Part shown: positions 26,701 through 41,700 of the stretch, piece by piece
How the letters are laid out: each line of letters starts with the position of its first letter
Position numbering within the stretch: the first letter of the stretch is position 1
Assembly (NCBI GenBank): GCA_009760885.1
Contig: CM019719.1
Coordinates: 37,040,584 to 37,104,583, forward strand
DNA length: 64,000 nucleotides
Direction of reading: 5' to 3'
DNA from: Achatina immaculata
Lineage: Eukaryota; Mollusca; Gastropoda; Stylommatophora; Achatinidae
Notes under the pieces: generated by a model
What the model was told of the DNA's origin: nothing
Databases searched by the model: none
The model's input: the letters and a program-made list of their open reading frames with translations, nothing else
Made by a program: the position numbers and the translations under genes

Positions 26701-29700
26701 TCTTGAAAGCAAAAAAAATTCTTAATTTTTCAGATTTTTGTCCAGCTAAAGAAACTGTAGCTGAGGGTGGTAGCTTACCAACACTGTCAGCATGAGTGCT
26801 TAGCCACTGTTAATGAGTTTGTAACATAGGCATCATTAGTTAGTTAGTTAGTTGATCCTCTTGGGCCAAGGGGGCACATAGGGCAGAGGACAAGGCTCTC
26901 CATGTCTGGCGATTCCTTGCTACTTGCTTTAGATCTTCAGTATAGGCATCACATTGGATACAAAAATGATTACTGAGACTTCAGTTAATTCTTGGAATGT
27001 CTAAGATGCAGGTTTCATGTATGGCTTCAGAAGAGTTAAACCACCAACCTTTGCCACAAGAATATGGTGCTTTCTATCTTATTGAAGCAGCAAATCAGGA
27101 TTTTTCATGAAACATCATGGGAAGCAAAGAGTCTTGACCAATTATTGTTTACTGGTCCTGCCAATCATGTCTACTCAGTAGCATGTCGCTATGCTTCTAT
27201 AATGTTATGGTCACAAAGACAGCTTCCGAAGTTGGAGCAGCTATATCTAATGTTACCTATGCCTGTATAATGTTATGGTCACAAAGACAGCTTCCGAAGA
27301 TGCAGCAGCTATATCTAATGTTACCTATGCCTCTATAATGTTATGCTCATAAAGACAGCTTCTGAAATTGGAGCAGCTATATCTAATGTTACCTATGCCT
27401 CTATAATGTTATGGTCACAAAGACAGCTTCAGAAGTTGCAGCAGCTATAGGTGACTAGTACAGGAAATGACTGAAGCTCACACTTACAGACATGATGCTT
27501 GATCTCTTCATCATTCTCCACAGCCATTCTGAAGGCTGACAAAAAGTTGCGGCTCCCACCACACTGAAGCTCCAGCACCCATCTGCAATTAAATATGGAA
27601 CTTGTGTGTGTGTGTGCATGTGTGCGTGCGCAAGCCTGGCTTGTTTCTTGGTGCTGATCTAAACATACATCTCACTGTTATAATGAGTCTGATTTTTTTT
27701 TTCAAGGAAGACAGAGTGGTTATCTTCATCCTTTGCTTTTGTTTTTTTTTTTTGTTTAGTTTTTAACTAAACTACCATATTTCAACATTCCTTGGACATG
27801 CCATGTGAAGACAGAAGTCAGAGAACCTGGTAATAACTTGAAAACTTAAGGGAAAAAAAAAAGAAAGAGAGAAAGATCAAGGAAAAAAAACAAGATCTCA
27901 ACATGCTGGTCAAATGGTACAGGAAGAGAACAGCATCAGAACTGACTGGCAGCATGAAGGGCAGTAAAAGATGGAGAAGTGTGACTGTCAGTGATGTTTG
28001 GGCATGGCATGTAATAAAACAATATCTGAATGTCATACTGTGCTATGTTACAGACTCCAATGTATCTTTCCTGCTGTTATGTTTTCCATTCTCCCCTTCT
28101 CAACGCACTCTGATGAATGTTGATTATCTTTTTACTGTGATATCAGTTAAATGCCATAAATGAGACAAGAACTAGAAGGCCCAGGGAAAGTCAAAGAAAG
28201 CACAAAGCATTGACATGATATAAAATCACCAATTCAGCTGATGGAAAATGTAAAGGACTGAGATATGTGGAAAACCATTGGCCACCAAAGCCTGTAAGCA
28301 TGATGATGATGATGACGATGATGACAACGATGATAATGAATTTTATTTTCTTATATAAAACCTCTGTAATAATTTCATATAAATTTGTGAAACTATCAGA
28401 ATAACACAGCAAAATATGTTCATCTCAAGATCTGAAAATAAAAATATATCAGAGTTTGAATTACATACATTAACATTTTTTTTTTCATGAATTCACAAAA
28501 GTATGGTTCATTTCTGCCCTCATATTAAAACAGCAAACAGAATTATAAAACATCTTGTCATATAAGGAAAAAGTTGCATACGCTGAGAACATAAAACAGA
28601 AATAGAACATCTGGATCTGAAACCAGAAAAAAAAAAGACTTACTTCCATGCTTTCTGCAGATTTTCCTGAGTTGGCCTGACCATAGTTGGCATCCACTGC
28701 CTGGCTGTGCTTCCAAATCTTTGCACAGATAATTAAATAATGAAACCAACAGAACTATAAATAATGACTTATATATACATATTTACCAGCATTTTTCAAA
28801 TATAAAAATTTATCACTTATATCATCATCATCATCATCAGGTGCCGTGCCGACTGGCATTGCCTGTTATACTTCTCCAGAGTACCCGTTCCTTCATGCAG
28901 ACCATCTTGTCAGACTTTCTAGTATCATTTCTATTGGTCTTCCTCTGGCTTTTCTTCCCTCTATTTTTCCTGTTGTTATAATATTTTCAATGCCCCCTCT
29001 TCTCATTGCATGTCCTATGAAACTACATTGTCTCTCTCTTATTTTTTTTTTTACAAGATTTTTTGTATCTCCAGCTCTTCTAAAACATTCTCCATTAGTT
29101 ATTTTTGTTGTCCAGGGAGTTTACAACATTCTTCTAATAAACCACATTTCTGCTGCTTCCAATGACTTTTGTGCATACCTGCCTATTGTCCATGATTCAC
29201 TTCCATATAACAAGATAGGTTCAATATAAAGCATTTTAGGATTCGTTTTCTAACATTCATTGATAAGGATGTTTTGCATAATATGTTTCTCATTCTCCGA
29301 AATGCAGCCTTTGCTTGGCCTATTCTGTTCTTAATTTCTGTTTTGCATTTCACATCTGAAGTTATTACTGCTCCAAGGTATTTGAATTTCTGCACCTGCT
29401 TTAGAATAGTTCCATTTAATTTTATACTGCATGTTGGTGGATTCTGTTTCTTAGATATAACCATAGTCTCTGTCTTTTTGATGTTCAAAGTAAGGCCTTT
29501 CTGTTTACTTTCTTTGGCGACTTTATCCAAGAGATTTTGCAGGTCTTGTTGGTTCTCAGCTATCAGTACTGTGTCATCAGCATACTGAAAGTTGTTAATA
29601 TTGTATCCTCCTACTTTTATACCTGGTTCTGTAATAATTGTTCTTAGAATATTCTCGCTGTACACATAAAAAAAGGTCTGGAGATAGTACACATCCCTGC

Positions 29701-32700
29701 CGCATTCCTTGTTTTATAGGTTGATATTTTCCAGTTTCATTTTCAACTCGAATTGCTGCTTCTTGCTGCCAGTATAGATGTTTTACAATCCTCAGGTCTT
29801 TGCCATCTATACTGATGTCTTCAAGCATTTTAATAATCTCATTATGTTTCACCTTGCTGAATGCCTTAGTGTAATCAATGAAGCATAAGTAGAGATCTTT
29901 CTGTACTTCTAAAGCTCTTTCTGTTAGTGTTTGCAAAACATATATGGCATTGTGTGTCCCTTTCCTTCAACAAATCCGAACTGTTCATCTGCTATTTCCA
30001 TTTTTATCCTTTTCTTTGTATCACCTATAACCAACATAAAATCTACATTTAGATGCAAGGAAACTTTTATATAGGTGCGTTCTTCTCACTTTCTTTTATA
30101 CTTCTCAATCTCACCTAGGACTTTTCTGCATTGTTTTTCAACATTAAAGGAATATCTGCCAGATAAGAGTTTTGTTTCTTTTTGACTTGTTTTGTCTTCT
30201 TAGTTGTCCTGACAAATGGACATCATCAAAACATTGGTTTAATGTTCTTGTTTTTCATTATGGCATGTTCTTATTATCTCCTCCTGTTTTTCTCCTTTCC
30301 TTCCCCTTTCTGTCTTTTTTGAAAAACTGAACTATACAACTCTGTCTACCTTTGCTTCAAATTTGTAGTGCATCTCATATTTTCACTGTATGGTATGAAG
30401 TGATCAGATCAAGTGATCCTATCCTATCTTGATGACTCTAGAAAAATGCACCTATACCAAAATAAAATGGAAACTCCACAGATATGAATATATTTGATTA
30501 ACTGGATTTAGTAAATCTCAGAACATGCTGCAAAAGAGTACACTGGAAGATATAATCTTATGATTTATCAAGATATATATCTAAAGTTTTCTTACTTGCA
30601 TCCATATGGCCTCACATCAAAGATAACACTACTTCTTTGTAAAGTCACACATTGCCTACTATGTTGTATATTTTGTCAAAAGTGAAAAAGAAAGAAAAAT
30701 GATCCAAGAGAAAAAAAACTTTCATTATTCATCTTCATGAGACTTCACAGTAATAAAGACCAATATAATATAATTATTACAGTATAATCATCATCATTCT
30801 ATGTATCCATGTCCTTGGACATTGACTGACTAAGCAGTTGACATCCTTTACACACTTGTGGCATCTTGTAGGGTAGCAACAAATTCTTTCCACTTTTTAT
30901 GGTGTCTGTAGCCAGTATATGTATACTGTCCATCTCATCTTCGGCTTTGCCAGTTTGTATATGATTCTCCTCTCTTTCTACCTCCCCCCTCAGGTTCCCA
31001 CTACATGGCTCTCTGGCAAACTGTTGTGCATGGGTCAGCCAGCATGTTCCCAGTCCCTGTTTAACATTCATCACCATATGTGGTCTAAACATCACAGTAA
31101 ATGTTCATTTAAACATAAACAAAATATCACAAGGTTTTTCCTGCAAATGTAATGATCACAGGTCAGCACAACAAATGCTGCCAGACTTACACGATAATGT
31201 TGAAGTATTCTTTGTTGGCAATCTGCTCCTGAATAAGAAGTCTGAGTGAATGCTGGATGTGAATAAGGTAGTTGATGTTGCTCACTGACAGATCTACAAT
31301 TATCACCACACTGAAAGACAGCAGAGTTGTGAAAAATATTTGAGTTATGCATTCTATCACCACACTATATATGAGGTGAAACATGAAAAAATATCTGAGC
31401 TACATGTTATATTATGACACAGAATGAGAGGAGAACTAAGAAAATATATAAGTTGTAAGTATTACATCATCACACTGAATGAGATTAGAGGTATATTTTA
31501 CTATTTACTAAAAGAGAAGAGATTTATGAAAATATACATGTTATATGTGTCATAACATCAATGTTCCTAAACAGAACTGCACAATGTTTACATTTTATGT
31601 TCTATTTAATAACTAATCCAAGTTTCAATACTTGATTAAGGCAACTTTTGTTTAATTTTCTTTTGACTTTCTTATAAAAGGACTATTTTTTAACGGTTCC
31701 ATAATATAGAGGTATTTCATTTTCAGTTCAATAAAAATAACAGTTTTTTCAAGACAAAAAAAAAAAATGGCAAGTTTCTGTTATTTCATTATTCATTACT
31801 TGACTGAACAACTATGTAAAGACTTGTCTTCATAAAACATAATTTTCAGGTGTGAAAACTTTTCAGAAAACATCCAGATTTTAGTTTTCAAATCTGTTTA
31901 AAAATAATGACAATCCTAATTATAATTTTATTGATAATTATTTACATATCATGATTATGTCAAAAACAAAAAAATTTTTAAAAAAAAGGCAACAAAAAAA
32001 AATACCTGCGTTCAGTAACAGCTCCAAAAATTCTACGACTTCCTGAAGCCAGCCAGTCAACTCTTTTCTCATACAGTGTGACAGCCTCTCCAAGATGTTT
32101 CTGATACTCAAACAGCTCCATCATATCAATGTGTAGATTTTTCACAGAGCCATCTGACCAGGTGAATTGGACCATTGCCTTCTATTAGCCATTGCAATGT
32201 GGGAGATAGCCATATAAAGAAATCATCAAAATTGCATTTTTGTTTATCACAAAAGGCATTCTTTTATAATGACTTGGAATGAACAGCAAGGAAGTTTATT
32301 TTCTCCTTGGTTTCTGAGCTCTTGTTCTAATTTATCTGTTTATTCTCCTATCTGCAGTACATGTAGCCTGAGAGTATTTAAACTCTTTGTACTTTCTTTA
32401 ATTTGATGTTTTACCAACTTTTACTGACAAACTAATTATCAGTATTTCTGCCTCTGTAATTGTCTTAATGCCAGCTTCACAGTTAATATAGTTAAAATAG
32501 AAAACAGACACCATAAGCTGCCAAATTCTAGAAACCTTCTCACCCATAACTTACCTCATGAACCTGTGACTGTACAGCTTTCTTGATAATTGGAACAAAT
32601 TCTTCCCTGTAGGAGTAAGCATTAGGTGCCAGAACTTGATACAAGTTCAAGCGTTTTGCTGAAAATAATATATTTAACCAAAATTTACTTGCCAGTATAA

Positions 32701-35700
32701 AACACAAAAAAAGCATGTTCTGTTCTGATCTTCAGTTTTAAGAAATTATTCATGTCTAGCACATTTAATTTTTCTAAAATCTTATTTGAATCTCAAAATG
32801 AAGTTCTTATTTTTTGCACAGTTTACTTTGAAAACATGAGCAAAACCTTGCATCATGTACAGTTCATCAGTGAATAAAGAACAGACATTAAGCAGCTAAA
32901 ATTTAAGCCAGTATTTCCAAACTGTAATAAAAGACTGAACTGCTGATTAACAAACACTCCTTTAGATTCACTGCTTCTTCACATTGATTCATAAAATATA
33001 ATTTTCCATTTTAATTTTTTTGTCATTCAAAACAGACTCAAATTTAAAAGGCTGTGATCAGTTTAAAACATCACCATCCTGTATGGTGTTCTGTGGCATA
33101 GACTGTACTATTCTTCACAGTTATTAATTTCTCATGCTTTCCAATAGATTTTTATCACATCAATCAGTTGTTCACCATTTTCTCTCTAGAAGACATCATC
33201 AGTTACTCCTAATGTTGTATACTATTTTCAAGTGCTTCTCCTCCATGTTCATCATTATGGTACATGAAAAATGCCTCTGACCTTTTAGGCCACGATTCTG
33301 CAGCCACTCATGAGATGTGCTTGCATGAAACTTCGGTATATCAATTCTTAGGGGCAAGTTATGGCCAGGTGGATGTGGCAAGAATTGAGCTTGAGGTAAC
33401 TTGGCCACTTCAGTACTTATCTAGAGAAGGAATAAAAATTATTTCATCTAAAATGTTTAAATAAAATTACATTATGAATGTACAGGGTGATCATAAAGCC
33501 CTTCCCCAATGAAGAAAAATTATGTCTTAAAAACTGTGCTAGATAGAAATGCTGTGGCATTTTATTGGCTGATTCTTGGAGATTTTTTTCTGCACAAGCA
33601 GCACTGCCATACATTAGTATCAAAATGATATCTACGAAGGAAAAAGCCCAGTGAGTTCTATGGTATCACGAAACAAATTCGCCAGTTATAGTTGAATGAA
33701 AGTTCAGAAATAAGCATCTGAGATCCCTCATCAATGGCTGATATGTAAAGTTCAAACTGACTGGTAAGTGTTAAGTGACCAAGGATAATGGATGCTTTGG
33801 CAATGGTGACTAAAGAGACGCTAGAGAACACATGGCAGGAAATCAAATATCTCATATATGACCTCCAGGCAATAAAAGAGGCACATGTTGAAGTGCATGA
33901 ATAAGCAAAAATAAAACATTCTGAGCTGAAGTAAAATTTTTTTAAAAAAATGTCTATACTTGGCTTAGTTTTTGTATAATAAATGTCTGAAATTAGGAAA
34001 AGACTTTAATCCCACTCTGTAATTCCCTGCAGAAAATGTGGCCATAAATGTTACAAAAATATTAATTTTAAAAAATCTGTATGTAGGAGAATAATTAATT
34101 TGATAGAGCAAGGTGCTAAATAAATGAAAACAAAAGTTGAATACTGTTATTTAAGATAAATAATAATATCATCTATTAATCTCTTCTACTAACATATACA
34201 TCAATCATACTTCATGCACAGATGTGTAGTCATGAAAAATTAAACTCATTTGACAAGAAAAATGTAAAAGTAACAGATGAAATTATGAGTGAAATAATTG
34301 GAAAAGAACAAGCCACACAACATACCAGGAATTATAAAGTTGTGACTGAGTGCACTCAATCAGGGAACCAAACAATATATAGCCATTAGTCACATGTACC
34401 AAATTTTCAGCAATTTCTGCCCAAGGCATACACTCTCAAAGTGATTTCAGTAAATAAAGTGTTCTCTTCAGAGTGTAAGGTTGATCAAAGTTTGAACAGG
34501 GAGTTGCTCATATATTCAAATACAACATTTCTGAGAGGTTAAAAGAGGGTCATCACCAACCCAGTTTTACACTATACAGTAAGTTAACCACCATCCCCAC
34601 CACCACCAAACAATTAAAGTTCTCCAACTCAATACCAATATAAACTGTAAGACGAACATGCAGATAAGAAAGTAGAAATACCTCATTCATGATACTGATA
34701 ATAGCACTTCCCATCATGCCTTGCCTCATCTCTTTGATTTTGATGATGACATCCTGGGCCTCTCTGATCTCTGTTACAAGCCTGTTGATATCTGTACCAG
34801 TGTAGATTTGCTCCTGCAGAATTTTATACCATTTTATAAATACAGAGTAAATTTATTGCTAATAAAATAATTTAATACTAATTTTGTTATTAATTCCACA
34901 TAAGTTATTTTCCTTTTATCTTGCATTAAAATATAATCTTGATATACAACACTAGAGAATAATTCATTACTCAAATTAAGCTGACTACCATAAATCTCAG
35001 TAGTAAAGATATCACATACTGGTATAAACAAAACTTCTATTTCTGTCAGTTTGAATCTATTAAATTTAGAAAACACCTACCTCACAACTGGAAGAAAAGC
35101 AATGATACTTTCCACCAGATGATTCAGCCAGTTTTTTCAGAGTCATCTGCAAAGAAGTACATCAGACTACTACTTTCCATCATTTGGCTGTGAGATACTA
35201 AGCATGATATGGAGCATGTGTAAATAATGAAATCATTAAATCATTCTCTTTGGTTTTTCCCATTTAAAAGTCTGTTAATCACGCTTAACCCATTAGCATT
35301 CTCCCTGAGATATCTCATGATGGCTTGTCATTCACAGAGCACTCTCTCTGAGTTCATTTGCTGATTATATGTAGATGCATTTTGTAGCATTATCCTCAAG
35401 TTTTCTCGCTCTGTCATAAATACTGGGAGACCTAGTTATCAGATATCATGGGAGGCTACTGGAAAAGCTAATTCAACAGTCATATCAACCTAAATATAGC
35501 AGTGATTTTTTTGTACACACACTGACAACAATGGTTTACAGTAAACACATTCATTTCGGAGATGAGAACTTACTGAACGATGGCATCGATGTTTCTACTT
35601 ATAATATGAACAACAGACAATTTAGATTCTTCAGGTAAGGGTGATGTTTATGATAATGATGACAACACTGAAACTGTTGAAACTGCACTTGAATTTGTGT

Positions 35701-38700
35701 GATCTGAGAATGGTCGATGATCACATTCAAATTTATGAGGGAAACACAATATTTCTATGAGAAGCATAAAGTGACATTGCTGTGCAGTTTATCAAATAAA
35801 GAAAACTATTCATTTGGACCAAATTTCCAGATGAAAAAAAACCAACAAACAAACACAGCCAACAGGAGGACACTCATCAAACTACAGAACAGAGACAACA
35901 CCACTTAAACAAGCCTTGAAAATATACACAAAAGCAAATAAGCCAATAGGGAAGATTGTATGCTTCACTGACTGCAGAGCCCTGCTAGAAGCAAATACAG
36001 ACAAACAAAAATGACTCACAAACACAGAAAATTATATCACAACTAAATAAACTCCAGAACTTAGCCACGGTCTGATAATGGCTCCTTTCACATTGCAGAA
36101 TAAATGGAAACGAAAAAGCAGATGCCCTCTTCATGGCAGGGAGCAAAATGGAACAGATTAACCATACAGTAACATATCAAGAAGCAAAAACCATCATCCA
36201 CAATGAACTAAACATCAACTGGAAAACAAAAATGAATATTCATTCATTCATTTGCATATCCCTTGCGGAACTTTGCCTCTCTAACAGCACTCCTGTAGGC
36301 CTCTAGGTTGTGAGCAAGATGCCCTGCTGCTGCTGCATCCATTTCCAGATCGTCAATGAGGTCTTTCAGCCATCTTTGCCTTGGTCTTCCTCTCTTTCTT
36401 TTTCCCATTATGTACCCTTCCAAGACAGTCTTCTGTAGATTATCATGACGTTTAATGTGTCCAAAATATTTAAGTTTTCTCTCTTTAATCCTCTTTACTA
36501 GCCAGTCTTCTTCAATATTAAGTTCTTGTAGTATGGATACATTTGTTCTTTTTTGTGTCCATGATATTTGAAGAACTCTTCTGTAGCATTTACATTCAAA
36601 GGCATTTATGTGTTTCTCAGCTGTTTTGTTAAGTGTCCAGGTCTCACAGGCATATTCTGTGATGGGAAAAATGCATGCCATTAAAAATCTTATTTTTGTA
36701 GTTCTGCCTGTTCCTCTCCACAGATTCTTTAGTTGTTTTATTTTCTGAAGAGTGATAGATGTCCTCCTTTTAATTTCCTTCATTGTATCTCCATTATTAG
36801 TTAGTTATTACTATATATTATTATATATATATTATATAATATTATATATATTATTATATATATATTATATAATATTATATATATTATATATATATATATT
36901 ATATTATATATATTATTATCCAAGATATTCAAAACTATCAACTTCTTCCAATTTTTCCTCATTGATACATATTTCAGCTGCCTTGTTTGTTTTGTTAGTT
37001 GTCATCAATTTATTTTTCTTCACATTAAGATGGAGGTTTTGCTCTTCGCTATTCTTACGGATTGACATAATTAGTTTTTCCATTCCTTTTTGTGTTGTGG
37101 ACAGTAATACTGTGTCATCAGCATATCTAATCTGTGGTTTTCATAACCTCCAATTTTTATTGCATTGTAATATTTTTGTCTACATCTTCTCTAACATTTC
37201 TCATTATATTTTCAGTATACAAGTTAAATAAGTAAGGCAACAATATGCACTCCTGACGGACCCCTTGTTTTATGTCAAACCAAGTTGTTGTTTCACAATT
37301 TATTCTTACTGCTGCTTGTTGGTCTAGATACAGCAGTGATGTTAATTGTATCAAATGTGTTGGAAATCCCATTTTTTCCATTATTTCCCACAGTTTCTGG
37401 TGTTGTACACAATCAAAAACCTTTGAGTAGTCTATAAAGGCTAAATATAGATTCATATTAAACTCCAGTAAGTGATAGAATCCTAACAATCAGACTTAAG
37501 GGCATTCCTAGAAATGTAACAGTCATCCAGGTATATGCACCTACATCAGCAGCAGAAGAAGATGAAGTAGAACATTTTTATAACACACTGCAGACGACAA
37601 TGGACCAGGTACGGAAAAATGATATTGTATTTATAATGGGTGATTTTAATGCAAAAATTGGTACAGAAAGAGCAGAAGATGAAGGACAAGTTGTAGGGAA
37701 ATTTAGCATAGGACACAGAAATGAGGCAGGTGACAATCTAATGGCGTTTTGTATGGAAAATGAGCTAATGATCGCTAACACACTTTTTAAACAACATCCA
37801 AGAAGACTTTACACATGGACATCACCTGATGGGAAAACCAGGAATCAAATAGATTACATTTTAGTGCAGAGAAGGTGGAGGTCAAGCATAACATCAGCAA
37901 AAACTTTGCCAAGTGCTTATTGTGACACGGACCATGAGTTATTAATAGCAGACATGAAGATAAAGCTAAAAAAGATAGTTATGGGATCAAGACCACTCCG
38001 CTTTGACCTTACAAATATACCAGAACAATACGGTATAGAAGTGAAGAACCGTTTCGAAATCCTGATGGCTGTACAGGAAGAGATGACACCAGATGAATTG
38101 GCTACGCAGGCCAAAGATATCTTAGTAACAACAGCTAAAGACATGGTTCCAGTAAAGAAAACACAAAAGAATAGATGGATCACAGCAGGTACACTAGAAC
38201 TGATAAAACAATGTAGAGAAATGAAGACGCAATGGAGAGTGACAAACAACAACAAAGATAAATATAAAACTTTAACAAAAGAAGTACGAAGAAACATAAG
38301 AAAAGACAAAAAACAATACATACAAGATTGTTGTGAAAGAATAGAAGAACATCAGAGGTGTGGAAGAGATAGTGAAATGTTTAAAGAAATGAAGACATTG
38401 ACGAGAAATGTCACACCTAAGCTAAATGTAATTTGTGATGAGATGGGGAATACCCTGACAGAGACAGAGGAAATTCTGGAAAGATGGAAGGAATATTGCA
38501 AAAGAATGTATGAAACAACCGACTGTGGAAGCAGAAATCAACAGTGTGAATTATTATTGGAGGAGAAAGAACCCGAGCCAACAATGGAAGAAGTTTTATG
38601 GGCAATAAAGAGTCTGAAAAATGGTAAATCACCAGGATGTGATGAGATAACCGCTGAATTTATTAAAGCAGGAGGAAAGGAGTGTGCAACAATCTATCAT

Positions 38701-41700
38701 GCACTATGTAAAAAGATATGGCATTCAGGTATTTGGCCAAAAGAATGGAAAAGAACTGTATTCATACCACTGCCAAAAAAGGGTAACCTGAAATTATGCA
38801 CCAACTACAGAACTGTTGCCCTGATTAGTCATGCCAGTAAAATTCTGTTAAAAATCATAATGGGTAGACTTCGAAAGAAAATAGAAGAAGAAGTCAATAT
38901 GGTCCAAGCTGGCTTCAGGCAAGGAAGAGGATCAAGAGATCATATATTCAATCTAAGATTAATAATAGAGAAATGCAGGGAGTTTAATGTGAATCTATAT
39001 TTATCATTTATAGACTACTCAAAGGCATTTGATTGTGTACAACACCAGAAACTTTGGGAAATAATGGAAAAAATGGGATTTCCAACACATTTGATACAAT
39101 TAACATCACTGCTGTATTTAGACCAACAAGCAGCAGTAAGAATAAATGGTGAAACAACAACTTGGTTTGACATAAAACAAGGGGTCCGTCAGGGGTGCAT
39201 ATTGTCACCCTACTTATTTAACTTGTATACTGAAAATATAATGAGGAATGTTAGAGAAGATGTAGACAAAGAATATTACGATGCCATAACAGTTGGAGGT
39301 TATGAAATACCAGAGATTAGATATGCTGATGACACAGTATTGCTGTCCACAACACAAGAAGGATTGGAAAAACTAATTATGTCAGTCCGCAAGAACAGCG
39401 AAGAGCAGAACCTCTATCTTAATGCAAAGAAAACTAAAGTGATGACAACTGACAAAACAGACAAGGCAACTGCAATATGTATCAGTGAGGAAAAACTGGA
39501 AGAAGTGGAGAGTTTTGAATATCTTGGATCACTACTAACTAATAATGGAGATACAATGCGGGAAATTAAAAGGAGGACATCTATTGCTCTTCAGAAAGTA
39601 AAACAAATAAAGAATCTGTGGAGAGGAGCAGACAGAACCACAAAAATAAGATTTTTAAGGGCATGCATCTTTCCCATCGCAACATATGCCTGTGAGACCT
39701 GGACACTTAACAAAACAGCTGAGAAGCACATAAATGCCTTTGAATGTAAATGCTATAGAAGAGTTCTCCAAATATCGTGGACACAAAAAAGAACAAATAT
39801 ATCTATACTACAAGAGCTTAATATTGAAGAAGGCTGGCTAGTAAAGAGGATTAAAGAGAGAAAACTTAAATATTTTGGCCACATTAAACGTCATGATACT
39901 TTAGAGAAGACCGTATTGGAAGGATACATAATGGGAAAAAGAAAAAGAGGAAGACCGAAACGAAGATGGCTGCAAGACATCGTTGATGATCTGGAAATGG
40001 ATGCAGCAGCAGCAGGCCATCTTGCTCACAACCGAGAGGCCTACAGGAGTGCTGTTTGGGAGGCAAAGTTCCGCAAGGGACAAGCAAAGGAATGAATGAA
40101 TGATTAAACTCCCTGCATTTCTTTTATTAATCTTATATTGAATATATGATCTCTTGATCTCTTGGACCATATTGACTTCTTCTTCTATTTTCTTACGAAG
40201 TCTACTCATTATGATTTTTAACAGAATTTTACTGGCATGACTAATCAAGGCAACAGTTCTGTAGTTTGTGTATAATTTCAGGTTACCCTTTTATTTGGCA
40301 GTGGTATGAATATAGCTCTTTTCCATTCTTTTGCCCAAATTTCTGAATGCCATATCTTTTTACATAGTGCATGATAGATTGTTGCACATTCCTTTCCTCC
40401 TGCTTTAATAAGTTCAGATTTATCTCATCACATCCTGGTGATTTACCATTTTTCAGATTCTTTATTGCCCATAAAACTTCTCCTATTGTCGGTTCAGGTT
40501 CTTTCTCTTCCAATAATAATTCACACTGATGATTTCTGCTTTTGCAGTCGGTTGTTTCATACATTCCTCTGCAATATTCCTTCCATCTTTCTAGAATTTC
40601 CTCTGTCTCTGTCAAGGTATTCTCCATCTCATCACAAATTACATTTAGCTTAGGTGTGACATTTCTCGTCAATGTCTTCATTTCTTTAAACATTTCGCTA
40701 TCTCTTCCACAGTTTTGATGTCCTATTCTTTCACAACAATCTTGTATGTATTGTTTTTTGTCTTTTCTTATTTTTTCTTCATATTTCTTTTGTTAAAGAT
40801 TTATATTCCTCTTTGTTGTTGTTTGTCACTTTCCATTGCGTCTTCATTTCTCTACATTTTTTTATCAGTTCTAGTGTGCCTGCTGTAATCCATCTTTTCT
40901 TTTGTGTTTTCTTTACTGGAACCACATCTTCAGCTGTTGTTATTAAGATATCTTTGGTTTGCATAGCCAGTTCATCTGGTGTCATCTCCTCCTGTACAGC
41001 CATCAGGATTTCGAAACAGTTCTTCACTTCTATACCGTATTGTTCAGGTATTATTGTAAGATCGAAGCGGAGTGGTCTTGATCCCGTAACTGTCTTTTTT
41101 ATCTTTATCTTCATGTCTGCTATTAATAACTCATGGTCCGTGTCACAATCAGCACCTAATAAAGTTTTTGCTTATGTTATATTTGATCTCCACCTTCTTT
41201 GCACTAAAATGTGATCTATTTGATTCTTGGTTTTCCCATCAGGTGATGTCCATGTGTAAAGTCTTCTTGGATGTTGTTTAAAAAGTGTGTTAGTGATCAT
41301 TAGCTCATTTTCCATGCAAAACACCATTAGACTGTCACCTGCCTCATTTCTATGTCCTATGCTAAATTTCCCCACAACATATTCTTCATCTTCTGCTCTT
41401 TCTCTATCAATCTTTGCATTAAAATCCCCCATTATTAATACAATATCATTTTTCCGTACCTGGTCTATCGTTATTTGCAGTGTGTTATAAAAGTCTTCTA
41501 CTTTCTCTTCTTCTGTTGCTGATGTAGGTGCATATATCTGGATAATTGTTACATTTCTAGAAGTGCCCTTAAGTCTGATTGTGAAGATTCTATCACTTAC
41601 TGGATTGTAACCTAGTAATGCTTTAGATGTTGATTTATCCAAGTAAAAAGCCACTCCATTCTTTCTTCCTAATTCTCCACCAGAGTATATAAAGATATTA

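Noticed and set aside
35286..35300. piggyBac-like end TTAACCCATTAGC
   Set aside because: No matching right end with TTAA found, so no element could be delimited.
36752..37231. Open frame rich in Tyr and Ile on the plus strand
   Set aside because: It is the opposite strand of RTE-A(-) plus a TA/TTA microsatellite.
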